DNA from: Fonsecaea monophora
Taxonomy: Eukaryota; Ascomycota; Eurotiomycetes; Chaetothyriales; Herpotrichiellaceae
NCBI RefSeq assembly: GCF_001642475.1
Contig: NW_019174053.1
Span: forward strand, 1-64,000
DNA length: 64,000 nt
Direction: 5' to 3'
The translations under genes and the position numbers were made by a program. How positions within the stretch are numbered: the stretch's first letter is position 1; every line of letters begins with the position of its first letter. This document shows, piece by piece, positions 55,945 through 64,000 of the stretch. Under the pieces are notes generated by a model that was not told where the DNA came from, did no database searches, and saw nothing but the letters and a program-made list of their open reading frames with translations.

Positions 55945-58434
55945 TCAGCTTGCCGTCCATGGCGTAAGTCGATCTCCAACCTTGATGCTAACAGGCGGCC
56001 AATGAGAGAAATCATCCGCCAGGTGGCCAGCTTTCAAACACATGTGTACGCCAAACCACACTCGGCCGTCCTTGCGCCTTGTCTTCGCCAATGTACTGAA
56101 TGGTTCTTGCCTCCTCTGTGCGCTTTTCTGATCTACGCAAACCATTTGACATCGTTGGCATGGCCCCAGGACTTCGAAGGCATTTGCGCGGTCATTTCCA
56201 ATCTGGACGCTTGCCCACTCATCCTCGATGTATGGCGACTCCATTTGCCCTCGTTCAAGGTCTTCAGCAATGACGACGTTGGCGCGGAAAGAGTCGGCGG
56301 TGACAGCCCTGCCAATGCCACCGTTCTGCTTGATGTGCTCATTCAGACGATTCACACTGGACCGAGAAACAAGTAAGATCGGGCTTTCATTGGACAAGGC
56401 GATTGATTTTCCGACCTCGGTGGCTTGTTTGCCCTGCTGCAACCCAGGCACTCGCACTTTAGCCTGCCTGATGGTACCGTCGTTAGGAAACCTCGCGAGC
56501 GTACAAGGAACCCCCAACGCTTCGGTGAAAAAGTCCACTACTTCGGGAGAAGTATAGACATGGACTTGAATATTTTCGCCACATACATTGGATGATCTAT
56601 TGGTTGTGCGTTCACATTTGGTAATCGTGTCGGCGCGTATGGCGTGTGAGTCCAAACTGAGGACAAGCGTCCTTTTGTTTTGCGAAGACCCTGGTACGAA
56701 CGAAACCCGAAGGACGTTCCTTTCCACGTCAATCTCAGGCCAAATGAGTGCCATCCTGGGGAAGCGCTTCTGACTCAGTGCAACGTTGGTGCCCTCGTGG
56801 ACCAGACACCATTCTCGATCCCACGCAAGTCCTTTTGGTCCCACTTCCCACAGCATATCGCTTGGGACTCTATATGCTGCGCAACTTTTGATTGGGAAGA
56901 CCGACAGGCTCTCTACCACGAAACTTTGTGGCCTCAAGGTTGATCCGATTACCGGTGGGTGCGTTTCCGTCTGTATCGGTCCGTCGCGGTCCATGTAGAA
57001 CTCTTTGATAAACTCGAGGAAGGTCGCCACATCCTTCATGTTGCTCATTGCACCCAGACTCAGCCGGATTATACCCGTTGATCTCCCGTTGATAATGTCG
57101 TTGTCATCTCCGCACCGTTGACCTTGCGCATAATTCTGTCGCAACTCCTCCGTAGAGAGCCCCAGGTCGCGAGCGACGCCGCCAGGATTGCAAACACCCC
57201 CAGTCCTGAACTGTATACCCTTGACGATTCCAAGTTTCTCGACCTCGGCATTACTTATATATCGGCCGTGGCTGTCTCGCAGGTTGAATGCGATATTTGG
57301 TCCCTGGGTGGAAGAATCCGTAAGTGCGTCAGGATAGATAATGCAGATCCTGCTTCCGTTGGCATGGCGAAGGCTGCGCAGCTGATCTCGCAGTGCTGAG
57401 GCCAGGAAATTTGCGTGTTTCGAAACGTTATCCATGGACCCATACAGACTCCTGTGCACATGCAGGGCTGTCTGCAGTGCAATGATGCTGTGAAATGCCA
57501 CAGTCCCATCCTCGAGGCTACTGTGCAACGACGGGGTTTTCTTCGCGTGCCAGCTATCACCCAGCACAGCTACCGAGTCTACCGTCCCCCCGCCAAAATA
57601 ATTCCGCTGGCGGAGAACATCACCCGAGGCCTTGCGGACTATTAGAGCTCCCAGATCGGGAAACCCGAAGATCTTGTAGAAGCTCAAGGCTGTGAAGTCG
57701 GGCGCGGCTGAGTCGTCCGAAAGGTCGAGCGGAGCGGTTGATACCAGGGCGGCAGCGTCGAGGAGGGTATAAATGGGGTGGCCAGAAGGCTGCGTGGCGC
57801 CACGTATCCTCTGGATCCATTCCAGTGGCAGCCGTCGGCCGGTCATGTTTGATTGAGCAGGATAGGCAAAAAGGGACAGATCTCCTTGAATGGCAGAGGG
57901 TTGACTATCCAGAACGTCCAGCCATGCATCCACCTCTCTGTCGCTGGCAAAACAGGTTGTGTCCCTCGTCGCCAATTCTCTCACTCCAACAAGGCTCGTA
58001 TGAGCTTCGACATGATAGTAATATCTGAACCCAGATGCGTAGTCTCGAAAGGCATCTCCAACGAGCTTGATGGCTGCTGTCGCATTGGGGACGAAAATCA
58101 GGTCGAACTTGTTGGGGTCAGCATTGAAGAACCGCAAGACTTGAAGACGAGCGTCATCAATTCGACGAGAGGACAGTTGCGAAGACGCTGACGCAGAGTG
58201 AGGATTGCCAAATAGGTTCCCCGTGAGCTCTTCGGAGTATCTTTGAATCAGGGATTTTGCATATAGCGTGGTCCCCGCGTGATCGAGGTAAGTCGTGTCT
58301 TTCAGTTGAGGATATTCCGCGTCTCTGATATCGTCAATGTTGGTGATGTAGCCCGTTTCCGGGTTGATTTCTGCCACAACTTGCGTTCCTCGCAGGGATG
58401 AAGCCAGTTTTGCGCCGTCTGTCATGGTGGCCAT
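55945..58434 (-). CDS. Molybdenum cofactor sulfurase
   Basis: A single exon of 829 aa, the usual size of fungal Mo-cofactor sulfurases (HxB in Aspergillus, MOCOS in animals). The enzyme takes sulfur from L-cysteine and puts the terminal sulfido ligand on Moco, activating xanthine dehydrogenase and related enzymes. The N-terminal half is a NifS-like PLP domain: YLDHAGTTLYAKSLIQ, GNPHSASASS, the EAHTSLVGVRE segment, the PLP lysine in SFYKIFGFPDLGALIVR (about residue 251) and RTGGVCNPGG, whose Cys matches the sulfur-carrying residue. The C-terminal half has the MOSC N-terminal domain (ESLSVFPIKSCAAYRV) and MOSC domain, with FRANVVIAEDL and the GPCQRCQMVCVDQ cysteines. Confidence 0.97.
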   Translation of the reverse strand: MATMTDGAKLASSLRGTQVVAEINPETGYITNIDDIRDAEYPQLKDTTYLDHAGTTLYAKSLIQRYSEELTGNLFGNPHSASASSQLSSRRIDDARLQVLRFFNADPNKFDLIFVPNATAAIKLVGDAFRDYASGFRYYYHVEAHTSLVGVRELATRDTTCFASDREVDAWLDVLDSQPSAIQGDLSLFAYPAQSNMTGRRLPLEWIQRIRGATQPSGHPIYTLLDAAALVSTAPLDLSDDSAAPDFTALSFYKIFGFPDLGALIVRKASGDVLRQRNYFGGGTVDSVAVLGDSWHAKKTPSLHSSLEDGTVAFHSIIALQTALHVHRSLYGSMDNVSKHANFLASALRDQLRSLRHANGSRICIIYPDALTDSSTQGPNIAFNLRDSHGRYISNAEVEKLGIVKGIQFRTGGVCNPGGVARDLGLSTEELRQNYAQGQRCGDDNDIINGRSTGIIRLSLGAMSNMKDVATFLEFIKEFYMDRDGPIQTETHPPVIGSTLRPQSFVVESLSVFPIKSCAAYRVPSDMLWEVGPKGLAWDREWCLVHEGTNVALSQKRFPRMALIWPEIDVERNVLRVSFVPGSSQNKRTLVLSLDSHAIRADTITKCERTTNRSSNVCGENIQVHVYTSPEVVDFFTEALGVPCTLARFPNDGTIRQAKVRVPGLQQGKQATEVGKSIALSNESPILLVSRSSVNRLNEHIKQNGGIGRAVTADSFRANVVIAEDLERGQMESPYIEDEWASVQIGNDRANAFEVLGPCQRCQMVCVDQKSAQRRQEPFSTLAKTRRKDGRVWFGVHMCLKAGHLADDFSHWPPVSIKVGDRLTPWTAS

Positions 58435-60164
58435 GGCCTGAATACCTGCCTATCTCGACGGGCTGATGTCGGCGGAGTTGCACCGCCCATTGATTTCTTG
58501 AAGAGACCGAATGAGCGTTGAATATATCAGCTCTGCTCCTCAGGGATTCACCCAGGCATGGAACAGAAGGAAAGGAAGCCGTAGATGTACGACGAGTACG
58601 AACTCTGATGAGCGATGAAGGGGATACAAAGGAAAAGATCAAGTCATGGAAATGGACAACGAGCGAGGTTGCAGAGGGACAACTTCGGCCTTCTCCGATA
58701 CCCGATATTCCCGTCATCTGATTGGTGCGGAAACTCGCTCTTATCTCATTCTGAACGGACCAGCTGGTGCCAGTTTTTCCACTGTTCTTGTCATACTTGT
58801 TAAAAGAATGGTCAGACAAGCACTAGTCAGCCAGGAATAACTCTTTAAGGCCCATTGGTCACGGTGAATGACCGGCGACAAAGTGAGAGAGGCAGGGGCC
58901 TTCGATATACTTAAATTCCTTGAAAATGCTCACCAGGAAATACCGCAACTCACCTCTGAGACTTTCGTACATCGTGAGGGGAAACATGGTAAAGTCATGT
59001 CATGTCCAGCTGTGACCTGAGAGCAGTATCCTCATCTGCACTCAATCATTGTCGGACTGTTGAGTACAGAGCTCAATATGCCAGATTGGTGTGTCGTTTC
59101 GATCAAGGAAGAGTCTGCCCTCACACTAGATGATGCTTGAGGAATCAAAAACATTTCTGCAGCATGCCGCGAGAACGATAGTAGCCCCTATGCTTCTAAA
59201 AACGGACCACAGTCTCCGAATTCAATGGAAAAGGAGCCCAAAGGAAATGCTGACCAGGCTGCCTTAGTCCAAATCTGGCTATGAGGCTGAGCTTTGCCGA
59301 ATTCGTCCATTTCCTTGGCGTCGGAGACTCTTCTCGCCTTGAGGGGATTTTCTGTTCAATATTCCCCGTGCTCTTCTCCTTTCCCCACCGATAATCCGCG
59401 ATAGATGATGATGACAAAATGTACGGCGCCGATGATTTTTAAGGTCGTCAGGGTCATCAATCTACGGCATTTGGAAATGTCCCACTGCCGACACTATCCA
59501 TTTCCAGCACGGAGCTCGAGAAAGCGTGCCTTGGCTCACCTTTTACCCTGCTTGGCTCGAGCATTGAGGCTAAATCGTCTTTGTTTGGGACCTTCTATCA
59601 CTTGTTGGGATCATATCCCCGGACATCAAACAGGTCCATGGCCTACCATTTGGTATATCCTAGTCTGAACCTGGAATCCTGTGGCTTCAGGCCCCTGGAT
59701 CACCTTTAGTTGCCATTCGACCGCCGCCAGCCAAGGGCTTTCGGGCTGACTGTCGACCTTTGAGAATGCTCCTGTACGAGGCTGTCGCTTTTGGATGTAA
59801 CCGAAGTCATTGGTTATGGTTGACGATCGACCACTATCACTGCCGTGGCTGAACCTCCATGACCGACCCCAGATTCCCATTTTCTCCACTTTGAGAGGGT
59901 CCACCCTCCATACTCGTTCCTGCTTTGCAGCCCTCTCATGCCATTACCAGGTATCGCCGTGACTATCGTCGCCTCCAAGTAGGGTGATATTGGCGGTAAG
60001 CGAGGATAAATTTGCCTTCAGCATGTTGTGGTCGCGGCTGTTCCTCGGAGGTGTCCCTGCAAGGAAGAGAAACGAGAGAGGTATAAGTCCCCTCGACCGC
60101 CTTTGAGGGAGGGGAATGCTTTGCTCTCACTATCAGTGTTGTTGAAGCCGACATCGTGCTCATC
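58435..60164. other. Intergenic region between divergent genes
   Basis: It presumably carries the promoters of the Moco sulfurase and sugar transporter genes. No coding region is supported. Confidence 0.5.
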
Positions 60165-62167
60165 ATGGCTACTACCAAAATATTCAAACCCGCTACCCAT
60201 GAGGTTGGAGCCTCGGATCCTATTCTCACTCGCATCGCTGAGGAAGACAAAGTGCCCTGGTTTCGCAAACGGAACTTGCGATATCTTTACTTCATGCTCT
60301 TTCCGACATGCATGGGCATTGAGTTGACTTCAGGTTTCGATTCGCAAATGATCAATGCCCTGCAGATTGTCCCGTCCTGGATTGAATGTACCACTTCTAC
60401 CAGACTGATGTGCGGAAGAACCACTCTAATCTGTGGCAGACTTTGGTAACCCTCAGGGGTCTCTGAAAGGCATCATCGCCGCGGCATATTCTCTTGGAGC
60501 TATCTGCTCTCTCCCCTTCATTCCGATTGTTAATGAGAAACTGGGAAGAAGAGGGTCGATCTTCCTTGGTTCGCTCATCATGGTCGTTGGCGCCCTCATC
60601 CAAGGGTTTGCGCGCAACGGTCAGTCCTCAGGTTGAAGCTTAGTGACGGCCATGCTAACAGAGGTTCAGTTGGCATGTATATTGCTGCACGTCTCATCCT
60701 GGGGTTTGGGATCCCAACGTGCATCGTCTCTGGCTCTGCGCTGATTGGAGAACTCGGGTATCCCAAGGAACGCCCTGTATTGACATCTCTGTTCAACGTG
60801 TCCTATTTTATAGGTAAGTGTCTTTCCCGCCCAGGAAATTTCTACACATTCCTCCCGAAGAGGGTTCTTCTTCAGTCCGTATCGGCTGACAAGGAGACAA
60901 TGGCAGGTCAAATTGCTGCTGCCGGAATCACTTTCGGAACGAACAGCATCGCAAGCAACTGGGCATGGCGGATTCCATCTCTGCTCCAGATGGCACCGTC
61001 AATGTTGCAGCTTTTCTTCGTCTACTTTTTGCCCGAAAGCCCACGTTGGCTGATCACAAAGGACCGCCCTGAAGAAGCGTACGACATCCTTGTCAAATAT
61101 CATGCCGAAGGCGATCGTGACTCTGAGTTTGTGCGTGCGGAAATGGCTCAAATGCAGACGACGATCCGTTTGGAGCTGGAGGCATCCAGGAAATCTTGGT
61201 TGTCCGTCGTCTCTTCCGCGGGCATGCGGCGACGTGTCTTCATCTCGTCGTTCCTCGGCCTATTCACCCAGTGGTCGGGCAACACGCTAATCTCCTATTA
61301 CCTTGGCGACCTGCTAGCCATGATCGGCCACACCGACAGCATCTTCAAGCAGAAGATCAATCTCGGCAACTCGTGCTGGTCCCTTGTCTGTGCCTTTACG
61401 GCCGCGATGCTGGTGACGCGCTTCAAGCGCCGGACCATGTACCTCACCTGCACGTGCAGCTTACTCGTCGTCTACATCTGCTGGACCGTGACGATGCAGC
61501 AATCCATCTCGGCCGTCGACGCTGGTCGGACAAACACCGCGGCGGGCACCGCGACCATCTTCTTCATTTTTCTCTACGCACCGTGCTACAACATCGGCTA
61601 CAACGCCCTGACGTACACTTACCTCGTGGAACTCTGGCCGTACGCGGAAAGGTCTCGCGGCATCGCCGTCTTCCAACTGTTTGGCAGGCTGGCCGGGTTT
61701 TTCACCACGTTTGTCAACCCCATCGGCCTGGACAACATCAGCTGGAAGTGGCTGATCACCTACTGTTGCTGGCTGGCCTTTGAGATCTGCTTCGTGTGGT
61801 GGTTCTTCCCCGAGACCGCGGGCAGGACACTGGAGGAATTGGCCTTTTGTAAGTGTCGCCGTCCATCATCCAAAGCGGCAGCCTTCCCTCCACATCCCTT
61901 CTCTCTGTGCCCTCTCCTCCTATCATCCTTTCCCCCTCGGGCCTTCTCCTATTCAACCTTGTCCCCATGAGCCTACCAAGTTTATCTACTAACACCCCGT
62001 CCGCGACAGTGTTCGAGGACAAAGCTCTCGCCGACCAAGCCGTCGTGGCTGTCGAAAAGGTCGTGCACCACGAAGACATGGACCCCGTGGCCATGGACGT
62101 CAAGCGCGCCGAGATTGGCCACGCCGAGGTCGTCGAATCCGTTACCGAGAAGGTGACAAAGGTGTAG
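60165..62167 (+). CDS. MFS sugar transporter (sugar porter family)
   Basis: Five exons (60165-60387, 60440-60619, 60670-60813, 60907-61848, 62010-62167) join in phase to 548 aa. It is a 12-TM proton-coupled or facilitative sugar importer of the fungal lactose/hexose permease type. Family marks are GFDSQMINALQ in TM1, the NEKLGRRGSIFLGS loop (the GRR motif), VGMYIAARLILGFG, PESPRWLITKDRPEEAYDIL, and PETAGRTLEELAF at the end of TM12. The last exon adds an acidic/basic cytosolic tail of about 50 residues. The final intron (161 nt) has an ideal CTAAC branch site near its 3' end. The precise sugar is not determinable. Confidence 0.95.
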
Positions 62168-62974
62168 TGCCTACCACTGCCTATCTACCTACCTATCTAC
62201 CCACCTAGAACGTAGGCAGAGATTTTTACGCAGGAATAGTTACTTGGGCCCTGAGGCTTCAGGCTTCAGGCTTCAGTTGGAGTGAATCTGGATATTTGTT
62301 GGATCTGATGCGAGCAGGCAATACCATGTGACATTCACCGAGGACGAAGAGACGGGATGGAAGCCGAAGATATGAACTAAAATGAGTCAGGATCAAATGC
62401 GGTTACGGCTGGGACGTCTATACGAGGTACTCTTCGCATCGTGTATTCCGAGTGGTACTCGACACAGGGACGGAATACCTGGTACCCTGTATATATCCAT
62501 GCGTCTATACATCCCAGGCCAGACTAGCTGGACGAACGATACCTCGTAGCATGGCAGCAAATTCGTCATCTTTTATTCTGATTTTTTTCTTCTCTTTATT
62601 TAAAGATTGCTATGCAAAGTCGTTCGTTGCGCGCGCGAGAGATAGAAATGCTATGCACTATCTCATTTCCGCCCATCCGCTCCTTCAATATCTGCCGGCG
62701 GCCAATATCCTTACCCAGGTGACCAGGTGAATAGCCACGTCCGAACCGTCCAAGCCATGCCATGCCGCCCCCCCCGCAGCCAGCGTCGCCGTCGCTGCAT
62801 CGCTAAAATCATCGTAAACCAATCGAGCGGCCGAACCCTCTCCGGCCGGCCTAGATTCGCAGCAGATAAAAGAAATTCGTGAGTTTTAATAGTTCTGGAG
62901 CCTAGTCCACGTCTTTGCGTGGAACTGTAACCATTGCTATGGTGTGCATGGGAGTCGGAGTCTGTCTCCTCTAA
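62168..62974. other. Intergenic region between convergent genes
   Basis: It contains TACCTA/TATCTACC-rich sequence right after the transporter stop and a CTTCAGG triplet repeat near 62250-62275. No gene is supported. Confidence 0.55.
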
Positions 62975-63654
62975 TTATACGACGTATCGGTGGCGACTGC
63001 TGCTCCTCCTCGATCCAGAGCGAGAGTGTCCCCTTCGGCTGCTGTGTCGCGATCGCCTGACCTCCTTTGTGACGACGACTCTCTCGTGTCGGTGGAGGAA
63101 GAGTGCCAGCACGAAGGTGAAGAAGAAGAGGATGGTATTCATAATCCCCAGAGCCCAGGAAGCCTTCAGCATAGCGCAGTTCTTATTGAGATGTAACGCC
63201 AATGACGAACCGCTGCTCCTTCCGTAATACCCAAAGGGGCCGAGGTTGATGAAAATGGAGCCAGAGGTGAAGTTGCCGCAATCGGCGTCGTCAATGCCAC
63301 GGAGTTCGACATCAGCGGCAATGAAGGCGCCCACGAAGCAAAGATCGACGAATGCGACGAAGAGGGCCGAGCGACGGGTCGATCCGAGACGGAGGAGCGT
63401 CACGATGGCCCAAGCGCAGGCTAGGACCGAGACAATAAACAATGTCAGGATGAACGACGGTGTCAGTTGGTTATTGTCATCGAAGCCATCGACGAACCAT
63501 GCCTGAAGAGCACTTGTCAGTTGATGTCTACCTTGAATGGTACCTACATAGATATCTCAGGGAAAAGACAGGGACGTACCAGCATGCCAATAACAGGTAT
63601 CAATGTGACAATCTCCACGAACCTCCAGAAGCAGAAGAGTAGCCCGCCGAGCAT
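62975..63654 (-). CDS. Four-TM membrane protein, MARVEL-like
   Basis: Two exons (63654-63580, 63502-62975) join in phase to 200 aa. TM1 lies in the first exon (GLLFCFWRFVEIVTLIPVIG); TM2 (FILTLFIVSVLACAWAIVTL), TM3 (SALFVAFVDLCFVGAFIAA) and TM4 (ALGIMNTILFFFTFVLALFL) lie in the second. A Cys-containing lumenal loop (DDADCGNF to NKNCAML) sits between TM3 and TM4. This is the layout of fungal MARVEL-domain proteins, which associate with plasma-membrane or vesicle microdomains. The tail is extremely basic and Ser/Arg-rich (RRSRHSSRRGHSRSGSRRSS). Function is unassigned. Confidence 0.8.
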
Positions 63655-64000
63655 CTTGTCTCGTAGTAGCTGGGATCCAAACACTGGCTGTGTAGATAGT
63701 AGTGCGACTCAAAGACGGTGAGGCCGTCGAACAAAACTGAAGCCGATGGTGCTTCCGTCGCTTGATATTCAATGCGTGCGGGGTCGGGGTGATTGGCGAG
63801 CGCAAGTCCTGAACAGGATGTGAGAAGCGCAGGAAGCAAGTTTCTTGGAAGATTTCTCCAGCTCCGGATAGGATATACACAAAGTGCGAAACGAAGTAGA
63901 GGAGAATATTATTTGAGGGGGGGCAAGATAGGAAAGGTACGGACAAGAGGAGGCTGGGCGAGTCGTTGAGATCAAAAAGGTCTGGCCATGAGGGCGCATC
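63655..64000. other. Upstream region of the MARVEL-like gene
   Basis: The presumed promoter and leader of the minus-strand gene; no further gene is recognised up to the window edge. Confidence 0.5.

Overview
The window is nuclear DNA from a filamentous ascomycete (Pezizomycotina). Its genes carry short introns of roughly 45-160 nt with GT(A/G)NGT donors and CTRAC-like branch sites, and intergenic spaces are long. The gene set fits as well: a Pth11-like rhodopsin-fold receptor, a Yor1-type ABC transporter, a nitronate monooxygenase and a fungal sugar porter. I cannot place the species; Eurotiomycetes is a guess. No tRNA, rRNA, CRISPR array or intact transposon was recognised.

Layout. 0-10.4 kb: the 3' part of a nitronate monooxygenase, a small single-pass membrane protein, a 3-kb gene-poor stretch, then a six-exon gene (5466-9984) for a protein of about 1414 aa. 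That protein joins a GHKL-type ATPase domain to a DNA cytosine-5 methyltransferase fold whose catalytic motifs IV and VI are gone. It is the most unusual locus here. 10.9-20 kb: an ABCC/Yor1-like transporter, an SDR oxidoreductase and the mitochondrial succinate dehydrogenase iron-sulfur subunit. 20-28 kb: a membrane-anchored gamma-glutamylcyclotransferase-like protein; a six-exon gene for a 1454-aa protein built like a meiotic chromosome-axis core protein (globular N terminus, long disordered linker, C-terminal coiled coil); and a Dug3-like class II glutamine amidotransferase. 28-31.8 kb: gene-poor, with a diverged repeat pair. 31.8-45 kb: GH47 alpha-1,2-mannosidase, the Bud23 rRNA methyltransferase, an APC-family amine/amino-acid permease, a Pth11-like receptor and an Svp26/Tex261-like cargo receptor. 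45-64 kb: a TENA/heme-oxygenase-fold protein with a disordered N terminus, a second SDR, a C2H2 transcription factor, a molybdenum cofactor sulfurase, an MFS sugar transporter and a four-TM MARVEL-like protein.

The genes do not form one pathway. Weak functional pairs are GH47 with Svp26 (secretory-pathway mannose processing) and the cyclotransferase-like protein with the Dug3-like amidotransferase (glutathione breakdown). Several neighbours are divergently transcribed and probably share intergenic promoters. Many spacers carry copies of a near-palindromic GTACCGAGTAC-type motif that I did not find in coding exons.

Exon coordinates were worked out by hand from splice signals and reading-phase continuity; all domain calls come from motif recognition, not from searches.
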